From: Colimorpha sp045597845
Lineage (GTDB): Bacteria > Bacteroidota > Bacteroidia > Bacteroidales > P3
Assembly (NCBI GenBank): GCA_045597845.1
Contig: JAZLKZ010000107.1
Span: forward strand, 1 to 64,000
Reading direction: 5' to 3'
Length of the DNA: 64,000 nt
The position numbers and the translations under genes are program-made. The notes below the pieces were generated by a model. It did no database searches. It worked only from the letters and a program-made list of their open reading frames with translations, and was not told where the DNA came from. Below are positions 7,510 to 15,619 of the stretch, piece after piece; positions within the stretch are counted from its first letter, which is position 1, and every line of letters begins with the position of its first letter.

Positions 7510-7715
7510 TATGCTTTCTATTTTTATTTTTATATTATGTCTTTCCGCATCCGATGTGGGATGCAAGCACTTGTCATAGCCCGGCGTGCGGTTGTCGGCC
7601 TGGACACGGAAGAAACGCTTTGCATATATAACGGTTGCTCAAGGAAAAAGCTACGCTACAACAACTCCCATCACAAAGCATGATATTTGGCAGTCGTCGC
7701 GAAAAATTTATCGTG
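7510..7715 (-). other. Long untranslated leader of the 7509 lipoprotein
   Basis: About 200 nt lie between the predicted transcription start and the ATG. No frame in it looks like a gene. A GC-rich part around 7575-7610 could fold, but I see no riboswitch family that I recognise. Confidence 0.3.
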
Positions 7716-7747
7716 CAAAGATACAAATTATTTTTTGCATTACAAAA
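7716..7747 (-). promoter_or_regulatory. Bacteroidota-type promoter
   Basis: On the minus strand, TTTTG (7743-7747) is followed after exactly 19 bp by TATCTTTG (7716-7723). This matches the TTTG / TAnnTTTG consensus of the Bacteroidota primary sigma factor. Confidence 0.75.
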
Positions 7748-7768
7748 TATAATGTATATAATTTATTA

Positions 7769-7810
7769 TTAGTGATTAGGGGATAGTGGATAGCGATTGG
7801 TGATTATGGG
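7769..7810. repeat. Six-unit heptad array (TTAGTGA type)
   Basis: Units TTAGTGA, TTAGGGG, ATAGTGG, ATAGCGA, TTGGTGA and TTATGGG follow one another without gaps. They lie between the promoter at 7716-7747 and the repeat-protein gene at 7919. Confidence 0.7.
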
Positions 7811-7918
7811 TTTGGAAAGAAGGATTTTGCCATGGCGAAGACGCAAGATTTTGATTTTCCACCAATTCGAAAGCAACATTTTCCGCTATTTCTCGTTATA
7901 ATTCATAAATAAACGGAC

Positions 7919-8377
7919 ATGAAGCGATTGCTTTTTCTTTGCCTCTTTGCCTGCCTGATTGCCTGAGCCGCCAACGACCAGACTTACAGCGGCAACTGGT
8001 ACACAAACCATCAAAGTGCGCAAAGCGGAACGCTGCACGACAACAACAATCATTCGTTGGGCAAGATCCAATCCGACGGGCGCATCTACGACCACAACAA
8101 TCATTTTCTGGGCAAGATCAATTCCGACGGACGCATCTACGATTCCAGCAATCACTTCTTGGGGAAAATGAACTCCGACGGGCGTCTCTACGACAGCAAC
8201 AACCATCTGTTGGGAAAGATGAATTCCGATGGGAAAATGTACGATTCCAGCAATCACATGTTGGGCAAGGTGGAATCGGACGGACGCATCTACGACTCCA
8301 ACAACCATTATCTGGGACGTGCCAGCGATATTCCCAGAAATTGGGTGGCGATACTATTCTTTTTCGACATTTTCTAA
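7919..8377 (+). pseudogene. Exported tandem-repeat protein, interrupted by TGA in the signal peptide
   Basis: ATG at 7919-7921 begins a signal peptide (MKRLLFLCLFACLIA), but codon 16 is TGA (7964-7966). The same frame then runs on without further stops to TAA at 8375-8377. The mature part would be built of six copies of a 19-residue repeat, consensus LGK-x-x-SDGRIYDSNNH, encoded by 57 bp units. This looks like a small beta-repeat fold of the kind called beta-flower; that label is a guess. A Trp codon TGG changed to TGA is the simplest lesion. Starts inside the repeats (for example 8057) would give an unexported fragment. TGA is an ordinary stop elsewhere in this window, so recoding is unlikely. 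Confidence 0.65.
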
Positions 8378-8417
8378 CATGATTATCCGAAAAAGCGGTA
8401 ATCGAGGAAGAAAAAAA

Positions 8418-9146
8418 CTACTTCACGCGCGGATTATAATACTGTCCGTGCTTGTGTGTTTTGGCTCCATAGCTGATTGCAAAATGCGGACACCGATGCA
8501 GACACGAAAGACAGAACAAGCAATGCTCCTTAACCCACACAGGTTTTCCATCCTCAATTGAAATGGCTTGCACCGGACATTGTTTCTCGCAAAGTCCGCA
8601 TCCCGTACATGCATCCGAAGCCTTGAACTTACTTGTTGACTGACGTTTGTAGAACGGATAGACCAACGCAGTAGCCACTTTTCCCATTCCTCGCAAATGG
8701 TCGAAATTACCACATTCACGGGCACGAATCTTTTCAATCATCTCGTCAATCACTGGTTCGGCAGCATCCAATAAAGCGTTGTTCGCCTCATTGTCGGAGA
8801 CGTCGAACATCGGCGTCCAAGTGTCGGGCATCTTTACCGAAAAGCGGGCGTCGAGTTTTCGTTCCAACAGTTTTTCCAACATTCCTGATGCGTCGCCTGT
8901 AGAACCGCCACAAGTCAGCGCCACATAGCAATAATGATTGCCCGAGAGATGCAACTCACTTACGAAATCGGCAAGCAGCCACGGCAAACCCCAGAAATAG
9001 GTAGGAGACACAAAACCGACAGGCTCTCCGTCGGGGATTTCGCGGATTGGATTGTCGGAAACGGAGACAGCACTATCGTCCAACGCCTCCGCCAAACGCT
9101 GTGCAACATATTTGCTGTTGCCTGTACCTGAAAAGTAGTAGATCAT
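8418..9146 (-). CDS. EFR1-type flavodoxin/ferredoxin fusion protein
   Basis: A 242-residue cytoplasmic electron carrier. Residues 1-150 form a flavodoxin-like domain with the FMN phosphate loop FSGTGNSKYVA at 5-15. The C-terminus holds a two-[4Fe-4S] ferredoxin domain: CTGCGLCEKQCP near residues 182-193 and CLFCLSCLHRCP about 20 residues later. Proteins of this kind (EFR1 family) are common in anaerobes and are presumed to shuttle electrons; the specific partner is not known. It is intact, unlike the related gene at 11844. A TTAGTGA heptad array lies just upstream of the start. Confidence 0.9.
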   Translation of the reverse strand: MIYYFSGTGNSKYVAQRLAEALDDSAVSVSDNPIREIPDGEPVGFVSPTYFWGLPWLLADFVSELHLSGNHYCYVALTCGGSTGDASGMLEKLLERKLDARFSVKMPDTWTPMFDVSDNEANNALLDAAEPVIDEMIEKIRARECGNFDHLRGMGKVATALVYPFYKRQSTSKFKASDACTGCGLCEKQCPVQAISIEDGKPVWVKEHCLFCLSCLHRCPHFAISYGAKTHKHGQYYNPRVK

Positions 9147-9150
9147 ATTT

Positions 9151-9171
9151 ATTGTGATTAGTGACTATGGG
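9151..9171. repeat. Heptad array upstream of the EFR1 gene
   Basis: Three units (ATTGTGA, TTAGTGA, CTATGGG) begin 5 bp upstream of the minus-strand start codon at 9144-9146. The unit is the same as in the 7769 array. Confidence 0.6.
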
Positions 9172-9329
9172 GTTAACCTTACTCTTAAACCTTTATTTAA
9201 CGCAGCAACGAGGCAAAAAGTATGTCAACGACAGTGTTTTGCACACTAATTCAGCAAAAAAGACGTTATTTTAATGAACAGTGATCTGCAAACGTGCACT
9301 TCATGTCTAAGGTACAACAATCAATGTCT

Positions 9330-9800
9330 ATGAAAATACGATATGCCGAAAGAAAGGATGTGCCTCTCATCCTGAAATTCATCAAAGAGCTGGCCTGTTA
9401 TGAGAAAATGTCAGACGAGGTTGTCGCCACCGAAGCGATACTTGAAGACTGGCTTTTCGACCGCAAACGCGCCGAAGTCATCTTCGCCCTTGAGGGTGAC
9501 TCCGAAGTGGGTTTCGCACTTTTCTTTCACAATTTCTCGACCTTTCTCGGTCGGTCGGGACTCTATCTCGAAGACCTATTTGTGAAGCCTGAATATCGTG
9601 GCAAAGGCTACGGCAAAGGACTTTTGAAAGCCCTCGCCAAGATTGCCGTGGAACGCGAATGCGGCAGACTGGAATGGGTTTGCCTCGACTGGAACCATCC
9701 CAGCATAGATTTCTACAAATCAATGGGCGCCATCCCCATGGACGAATGGACCATCTACCGAGTAACGGGAGAAACGCTGAAAGCCATGGCCAAGGAATGA
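9330..9800 (+). CDS. GNAT family N-acetyltransferase
   Basis: A 156-residue acetyl-CoA-dependent N-acetyltransferase. The acetyl-CoA pyrophosphate loop is seen as PEYRGKGYGKGLL, followed by the LDWN-x-x-x-x-x-FY motif typical of the diamine acetyltransferase-like branch. I chose the ATG before KIRYAERKDVP because family members start with this strand; in-frame ATGs at 9294, 9303 and 9324 are also possible. Substrate unknown; polyamines or another small amine are plausible. A single gene with no clear operon partner. Confidence 0.85.
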   Translation: MKIRYAERKDVPLILKFIKELACYEKMSDEVVATEAILEDWLFDRKRAEVIFALEGDSEVGFALFFHNFSTFLGRSGLYLEDLFVKPEYRGKGYGKGLLKALAKIAVERECGRLEWVCLDWNHPSIDFYKSMGAIPMDEWTIYRVTGETLKAMAKE

Positions 9801-9845
9801 TTCTGTAATCAGTGAACTGGGGGCTGTGACGAGGGGAAATGTTGA

Positions 9846-10157
9846 CAAGATTTAACTCTTAGTAACGAAGCATACCAGAAACTCACGAAACAGGTAACAG
9901 AAAGCAGCAAAAGTTACTTCTTGGACGACTATATGATTATCGGAACTTCCACCTTGGTAGAAACCGAGATAGACAGCATTACCAACCAATACTCCGAACA
10001 GTTTCAGAACCCGTTCCTTGCATGGGGAAGATACCGTAAACGTTGCTTCCGATACACATTGCCCATCTCGTTCCAGTTCCACCACGTGCAGATGGACGGA
10101 CTACACGCAGCAAAGTTTCTGGAGCAGCTGCAACAATGTTTCAAGCATTACGAATGA
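9846..10157 (+). pseudogene. Chloramphenicol acetyltransferase-like remnant
   Basis: A frame with no credible start codon is open from a TGA at 9843-9845 to TGA at 10155-10157. Its end carries the CAT active-site signature PISFQFHHVQMDG followed by a helix (AAKFLEQLQ). Upstream text (DSITNQYSEQFQNPFLAWGRY) also fits the CAT fold. The N-terminal half is missing, and the middle seems scrambled where the family has a conserved aromatic strand. It is a 5'-truncated, nonfunctional copy. Confidence 0.7.
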
Positions 10158-10191
10158 CAACTTCCGCGGCCAAAAGAATGCGGAGATAACA

Positions 10192-10222
10192 AAAGGTGGC
10201 TTGTTAACAACAAACCACCTTT
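10192..10222 (-). terminator. Hairpin after the fimbrillin-like lipoprotein
   Basis: A perfect 8 bp stem (AAAGGTGG / CCACCTTT) with a 15 nt loop lies about 30 bp past the lipoprotein's stop. There is no long T run, so termination is likely but not certain. Confidence 0.45.
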
Positions 10223-10254
10223 ACTACAACACCTCAATACAATAGACGCCTCAC

Positions 10255-11403
10255 TTACCTAGTAAATGGAACGCCAGGTGTACCACTAGAATACTTAACA
10301 CTCGACACGCAATCAACCGCAGTAACAGACCCAGAAGTACCCCACTGAGAAATAAGATCATAATTATTTGCAAAACCATAGCTATAACCTGCTGGTTCCC
10401 AATCGCTAAGCGAAGCCCTTCTGAATTGTCCAGCAAGAGTCAAATTCGAAACTTTCACTTTAGTATGAAGAATACTAAAAATTGGGCGATCTATAGTAAT
10501 CGTAAATCCATTACCATCTAAATCGAAATCATTGCCATATCTATTATAAAATAAATCATCATAATACCCTTTTCCACTGAAATCAATACTATTAGCCAAC
10601 CTTATTTTAGTTGTATTACTCTCTAATGCATTCGCAAGTTCCGTTGCATTATGGACAAGCGTGTAATTATGATTTGAAAACGCAGCGCAATTCAGCACCA
10701 TATTTGCGGGGATCGATCTCGTTTTGAATTGCAAATCGGAATTAGTAGATCCCACCGCACCAATTCTAACGGTAAAGGTTTCGTTAGGAATGGTGGGAAT
10801 CACCATCCAAGCTTCGCTTCCCGAAACGGTAATGACACGTTGTTTGCTGCCGGTGCCTCTCGTAAGGCTTCCTGTGGCAAAATTATAGGAAAAGCTACCG
10901 GAGATATTTGTATTCTGGGTTGTTACGGTAATAGGTGTACCCGTAGCATAAGCATCCAATCCCGTAAAATGAATAACCGAAAACAGATTATGGAACACAA
11001 CAGGACCGAAATCGCCCGCCGTAGCCCACATAGGCATATCCTGGCCGTCATAAGTTTCGGATAGCGAAAAGTTTACGACATTACCACTCCAAGTAAATGC
11101 TTCTCCACCATAGGTAAACATACGATACGAGTCAGCATGTTCCGCAGGTTTGAAGATAGCCTTCCACTCCTCCATATCCAGACGGAATTCCTTTACAGGC
11201 TGGGCATTTACATAGATGATATCCGTTGTTTCCCAACAATTGTGCCTATTTCCAGAGATGCCGGCAATATAGGACTTACCATCACTGCTTTCCATTGTTG
11301 CAGTAAACTCACCATCGGCCACGCTGTCTTTCTCGCATCCCACAAACAGAGAGGCAGAAAGAAACAGGCAAAACAACAAGCTAAAATTACAAAGTTTCTT
11401 CAC
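10255..11403 (-). CDS. Fimbrillin-like lipoprotein with beta-helix-like C-terminus
   Basis: A 382-residue outer-surface lipoprotein. The start is the GTG at 11401-11403, which gives the signal KKLCNFSLLFCLFLSASLFVGC with the lipobox Cys near residue 23. The N-terminal part (EFTATMESSDGKSY, a W-x-x-x-D-x-I-Y motif, later MWATAG) resembles the first domain of Mfa-type fimbrillin proteins. The last 120 residues (DLDGNGFTITIDRPIF, VKVSNLTLAG) look like right-handed beta-helix rungs. The first codons overlap the end of a small upstream gene by 17 bp, so the two form a transcription unit under the promoter at 11711-11742. The abrupt C-terminus could mean truncation. Function beyond surface attachment or adhesion is unknown. 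Confidence 0.72.
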   Translation of the reverse strand: MKKLCNFSLLFCLFLSASLFVGCEKDSVADGEFTATMESSDGKSYIAGISGNRHNCWETTDIIYVNAQPVKEFRLDMEEWKAIFKPAEHADSYRMFTYGGEAFTWSGNVVNFSLSETYDGQDMPMWATAGDFGPVVFHNLFSVIHFTGLDAYATGTPITVTTQNTNISGSFSYNFATGSLTRGTGSKQRVITVSGSEAWMVIPTIPNETFTVRIGAVGSTNSDLQFKTRSIPANMVLNCAAFSNHNYTLVHNATELANALESNTTKIRLANSIDFSGKGYYDDLFYNRYGNDFDLDGNGFTITIDRPIFSILHTKVKVSNLTLAGQFRRASLSDWEPAGYSYGFANNYDLISQWGTSGSVTAVDCVSSVKYSSGTPGVPFTR

Positions 11404-11590
11404 CAAGCGGTCCTCCCATATAATAATCAGGATCATTCGGATCTCCACCACTGTACAGAGGTGGATTGCCACCGTCGTTTGTCTCAAACTGAGAGAGAGC
11501 ATATCCCTACTCCGTCAAATATTGAAAAACTTCAATTTCCGGAGAGCAATAATCCTTCTTGTTAGTTAATGAATTAATAATTTTATACAT
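11387..11590 (-). pseudogene. Small companion protein with in-frame TAG
   Basis: ATG at 11588-11590 begins MYKIINSLTNKKDYCSPEIE, which matches the K-x-Y-x-x-P-x-x-E pattern of small Bacteroidales proteins often placed before surface lipoproteins. Codon 28 is TAG (11507-11509). The frame then continues for 39 codons (GYALSQFETNDGG, later GGDPNDPDYYMGG) to TAA at 11387-11389 and overlaps the start of the lipoprotein gene. CAG changed to TAG is the simplest lesion. Function unknown. Confidence 0.55.
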
Positions 11591-11710
11591 CTTAAACGGA
11601 ATATTTTACAAATCAAAAGCACAGAACAAACACCAAATTGCAGCACAAAGCACTTATTTATGCGCACTCCGCATTATTTTCAAAAGCAAAAAAAACAATA
11701 AATCTTGGTG

Positions 11711-11742
11711 CAAAAGTATGAATAATAATTCAATTGGCAAAA
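11711..11742 (-). promoter_or_regulatory. Promoter of the small protein-lipoprotein pair
   Basis: On the minus strand, TTTTG (11738-11742), 19 bp spacer, TACTTTTG (11711-11718). This is a full match to the Bacteroidota consensus, about 115 bp upstream of the small gene's ATG. Confidence 0.75.
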
Positions 11743-11815
11743 TCACATTCCCCAAAATACCAACCATTTATTAACAAAAAGAGAGCAGAACGACCGGCCT
11801 TTCAACAAAACATAG

Positions 11816-11823
11816 TATTTTTG
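11816..11823 (+). promoter_or_regulatory. -7 element of the 11844 gene
   Basis: TATTTTTG fits TAnnTTTG, 20 bp upstream of the ATG. No good TTTG lies 19-21 bp before it. Confidence 0.4.
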
Positions 11824-11843
11824 CAAAACAAAAGGCACGCGCA

Positions 11844-12640
11844 ATGATTTCTTTCAACAGCATCAGAGGCATCTATTTCAGTCCTACCGGCACTACCTGT
11901 GCCGTCACCAAGTTTGATGTACAACAGTTGGCGTTGCGGTGGAGTCTGCCCTACTCGCTCACATCCTACACACTCCCCGTAGAGCGTGAGCAATGGAAAC
12001 CAATCTCGGCAAACGAATTAGTGGTATGGGGGACTCCTGTTTATGCAGGACGCATTCCCAACAAGACATTGGAATTTGTGAAAGAGCACTTGAAATGCAA
12101 CGGAGCGAAGTTCATCGCCATTGGGGTATATGGCGGACGCAACTACGACGACACCCTTGCGGAGCTGTGTCAAATTGCCGTAGATGGGGGTCTGACGCCC
12201 ATCGGAGCCAAAGCCGTGGTGGCGCGGCACACCTTTTCCTCGACCCTCAACATTGGACGACCAAACGAAAAAGATTTCAATGCGTTGGATAGATTCTGCA
12301 ATACGTTAAATCCCGAAAGCGTCACCCCTATTCTACCTCCAGGGAATCCATATCCCGAAAAATATTATACACCCCTGAAAGAGGACGGCACGCCGGCTTT
12401 GTTTCTCAAAGCCAAGCCTGCACTCGACAAACAACGGTGCAACAGTTGCGGCATCTGCGTGGAAATCTGTCCAATGGTAGCATTACTCCCGAAGCGGAGG
12501 GCGTCGCAACAACAGGAGTATGCATAAAATGTCAGGCCTGCATTCAAAAATGCCCCCAGCAAGCACTTTCGTTCACCGACAAAGCATTTCTCTCACATGT
12601 AAGAATGCTTGAGAAAACGTTTGATCGGGAACAGAAATAG
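11844..12640 (+). pseudogene. EFR1-type flavodoxin/ferredoxin protein, frameshifted between its two Fe-S motifs
   Basis: The flavodoxin-like domain (IYFSPTGTTCAVTK near the start, GTPVYAGRIP, GVYGGRNYDD) and the first cluster motif CNSCGICVEICP are in one frame, which ends at 12527. The second cluster motif CIKCQACIQKCP and the tail are in another frame ending at 12640. Adding one G at 12476-12477 joins them through ICPMGSITPEAEG, giving about 265 residues of a normal EFR1-like protein. As read, the truncated product keeps FMN and one cluster only. It differs clearly from the intact EFR1 gene at 8418, so it is a separate paralogue. Confidence 0.7.
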
Positions 12641-12677
12641 TCACCCACAACCTTTTACCATTCGCTCTATTTTGCCT

Positions 12678-13505
12678 GTGAAAACCATAGAAATCACCGA
12701 CCTTAACGACCCAAGAGTGGAGATGTTCACACATCTCACCGAGGCGCAGCTGCGCAACAAGCTCGACCCTGAACAAGGCATCTTCATCGCCGAAAGTCCG
12801 AAAGTAATCAACGTGGCGTTGGACGCAGGAATGGAGCCCGTAGCGCTGCTCACTTCACACAAGAACCTCGACGGACAGGCGCAGCCCATCGTCGCACGTT
12901 GCGGTGACATTCCCATCTACACAGGCGACGACGCCTTGCTTACCGGCATTACAGGCTTTGAGCTCACCCGTGGCATACTCTGCGCCATGCGTCGAGCAAA
13001 GCCCCTGAGCGTACCGGAAGTCTGCGAAGGCAAACACCGCATCGTGATTATCGACAGCGTGGTGAACGCCACCAATACCGGCGCCATTTTCCGCGCGGCA
13101 GCGGCATTGGGAATGGACGGCATTTTGCTTACCCGCACCTGCTGCGATCCACTGAACCGTCGTTCGGTACGCGTAAGTATGGGCACCGTTTTCCAAATTC
13201 CATGGACCTATCTTGGCGAGACCTGCCACGACTGGCCACAGCCCAGAATGGAGCAATTGCACCAACTCGGCTTTAAGACCGCAGCCATGGCACTGAGCGA
13301 CAATTCCATCAGCATCGACGACCCAAGATTGCGTTCCACAGACCGCCTCGCCATCATCATGGGAAACGAAGGCGACGGACTTTCAAACGAGGCGCTTGCC
13401 GCCTGCGACTACGTGGTGAAGATACCCATGCAGAATGGCGTGGATTCCCTCAACGTAGCGGGAGCCGCGGCGGTAGCGTTCTGGGAAATGAGGTCGAAAG
13501 AATAG
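12678..13505 (+). CDS. TrmH/SpoU family RNA 2'-O-methyltransferase
   Basis: A 275-residue SAM-dependent knotted methyltransferase that probably 2'-O-methylates rRNA or tRNA. The N-terminal substrate-binding domain (residues 1-110, with GIFIAESPKVI) precedes the SPOUT domain. Motif 1 is VVNATNTGAIFRAA, motif 2 IIMGNEGDGLS, and motif 3 IPMQNGVDSLNVAGAAAV. I chose the GTG at 12678 because upstream codons overlap the end of the preceding gene. Specific target base unknown. Likely expressed with or shortly after the EFR1-like gene. Confidence 0.88.
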   Translation: MKTIEITDLNDPRVEMFTHLTEAQLRNKLDPEQGIFIAESPKVINVALDAGMEPVALLTSHKNLDGQAQPIVARCGDIPIYTGDDALLTGITGFELTRGILCAMRRAKPLSVPEVCEGKHRIVIIDSVVNATNTGAIFRAAAALGMDGILLTRTCCDPLNRRSVRVSMGTVFQIPWTYLGETCHDWPQPRMEQLHQLGFKTAAMALSDNSISIDDPRLRSTDRLAIIMGNEGDGLSNEALAACDYVVKIPMQNGVDSLNVAGAAAVAFWEMRSKE

Positions 13506-13528
13506 CGTAGAAACATCGCACAACAGCT

Positions 13529-15224
13529 CTACAAAGGCCTGATGGTAACCATGTTCTGATTAAAGCGATAATCGTATTTGATGTCAAGGTTGATGCCTTG
13601 TACGATTTTCAAGCCAACACCTTCATTCTGTAGCGACGTCGCATTCAGCAATTCCACATCCAATGGATTAAACGGTTTTCCGTCATCGTGGATAGAGATG
13701 CAGCTTTCGGTAGCGCGTACATCCACATACTTGGCTTGGCCGTGGTTGACGATATTGTTCAGTAGTTCTTCGGCACAAAGCATCATTCGGTCGGCCTGCG
13801 GTTGCGATTGGCTGCACAGAAACTGATACAGGCCTGTCAGGCAGTCTTTCAACGCTCCCTCAGAGGTCTCCATAGTGACATCAAAGACTTTTTTTGCATC
13901 GCTACGAGGAATGAGGGTCAAAGGAGCCAGATTCTTGTCCTTAGACCTGACAACCGAAGTGAAAATCAGAAGGGCAGCCGCCACTATCGCCTGACCGAGG
14001 AAAAATCCTATCCAGCCGCCTCTAAGGATCCAAAACCCACCATGGGAAGGAGCGTTTGAGCGATAGAAAGGAAAAGCGCGAGACGATTGTGACCATAAAA
14101 CTGATAGATAGGCAAAAGATTGTAGAGCAACACCTGCATAACAATGTTCAAGGAAAAGAGCGGCAAGGCTTCGAGGACAAAGGGCATAGAAGACTCGTTG
14201 GCGGCGCCCAAAATCCGAGCGATAGGAGCAGGAAACGCAACGATTAGCACGGCATAGCTTGCCAGACAGATTCCCAAAAAAGTGTAGGTTCTCTTGAGGA
14301 GCAAAGTCATTCCTCTATCGTCGCCCAGACCTTTGAGAATGGCGCCAATAGGCTGGATGGTTCTCAGCGAACCCGAAAGGATGATCATAGAAAACGACAC
14401 CAATTGAACACAAACAGCCAAGGCCACAAGGCCACCTTCGCCCAAATAGGTTGAAGCAACATAGTTGCTGCCAACCAGTTGAACCGACAGTAGCACCGTA
14501 CTGAAGAAAACGGGGACACCAATCGTGAGCAGTTTCCGATAGTTGATGTCGCCCCGCTTGAATCTGCAAAGGTGCAACGAATTTTTTTTCGGAAATGAGG
14601 AATCACCATAACGATGCAGACCAGATACATGACAAAAGTCGCCCATGCCGCCCCCGAAATACCCCAGCCAAACACCTTGATAAAGACAATGTCGAAAAGA
14701 ATATTGATCACATTGCCCACAAAGACGTTACGAGTAACCAGTTTCGGAGCGCCATCGACTGCAAGGAACTGATTGAGTGCAAGCATCAGCAACTGAGGGG
14801 CTGCCGAAAGAATAGAGACCAAGAGAAAGTCGTTGGTCATCTGACGCAAGGACTCTGAATTGCAAAGCAGCTGCGATAGTGGGTTGAATGCAGCAATACC
14901 CAAAACCATCAAGACTATGCCCAACAATAGCGATGTCACAACCGCAAAAGAGAAGAGCTTGTCCGCCTTGCGTTTATCGCCCTGTCCGATGGCCATACCC
15001 GCCATCATTGTAGCACTGGCAACGTAGAGACAGGAAAAGGAAAAGAAAGCCTGAAGGACGGGTTTGCAAAGATTGACGGACGCCAAAGCTTCAGGACCGA
15101 TTAGGTTGCCTACAATGGCGGCATCAACGATATTGGCAACCTGAGTTGAAGCCACGGTAAGCACAGAAGCAACAATATAGCTTTTGAAAGCCTTTCCTAC
15201 AAGATAAGAATTTCTGCGTTGCAT
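13529..15224 (-). pseudogene. MATE transporter fused to an anti-sigma-like HATPase domain, two frameshifts
   Basis: Three minus-strand frames (15224-14385, 14646-14008, 13984-13529) read as one protein if two one-base losses are repaired. One is at the T8 run 14582-14589, joining HFRKK to NSLHLC. The other is at the A4 run 14032-14035, joining LPMVGF to WILRGG. The first about 430 residues are a 12-helix MATE (NorM/DinF-like) cation or drug antiporter; the N-terminal signature includes ANIVDAAIVGNLIGPEALA. After a short linker follows an HATPase_c domain of the RsbW type, with N box EELLNNIVNHG, G1 DDGKPFNP and G2 GVGLKIV. I take this to be a natural fusion, because the linker is in frame once repaired. 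As read, no full transporter is made. Confidence 0.7.
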
Positions 15225-15263
15225 TATATTGTTAATTCCTGATTATCAATATCAACGCCACTT

Positions 15264-15619
15264 CTAAACACCCAAGCGACAGTGGGTGTCTTGGGTGAAC
15301 TTTTGAAGCGTTCTGACGGCTTCGGAGTGACGTTTGGCATCCTCATAGTGCTGGACATGCCAAATTTTGATACGCTTATAGGCATCCGAAAATTTCTGGA
15401 AACGAAGCCAGGCTTCCGAATCCACCTTTATGGCGTCAAGCGCCCAGTCGTAATACACAAAATGAGCGGGATCCATGTCGGGAGCGTCGCCAAACCCGCT
15501 GGAGTCATCTCGTCCAAACGTATCAATCTTCTAAAGCGTTCCACGTTCTGTTCGCACCAGATTCCATGCTTCCTACGTGGTGTAAACCGCTGGATGGGGC
15601 GTCGGAGTCGATAACTTCC
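15264..15619 (-). pseudogene. YdeI/OmdA-family remnant
   Basis: A frame overlapping the 3' end of the DUF2130 gene reads RFTPRRKHGIW, then NVERFRRLI and MTPAGLATLP, which is the conserved core of the YdeI (OmpD-associated) family. It then slips by one base at the GGG 15480-15482 and continues as MDPAHFVYYDWALDAIK to the stop at 15264. The N-terminal half of the family is absent, because the remnant begins inside the neighbouring gene. A 5' truncation plus a frameshift means it is nonfunctional. Confidence 0.6.

Noticed and set aside
7964..7966. TGA read as tryptophan (recoded genetic code)
   Set aside because: TGA serves as a normal stop in intact genes here, including the ATGA overlaps before mnmE and at the HhH-like gene, and other lesions are TAA and TAG.
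8057..8377. A complete small repeat protein starting at the internal ATG
   Set aside because: The upstream codons continue the same repeat and carry a signal peptide, so the internal ATG is not the natural start.
9846..10157. Functional chloramphenicol resistance gene
   Set aside because: The N-terminal half is missing and there is no start codon; only the active-site end remains.
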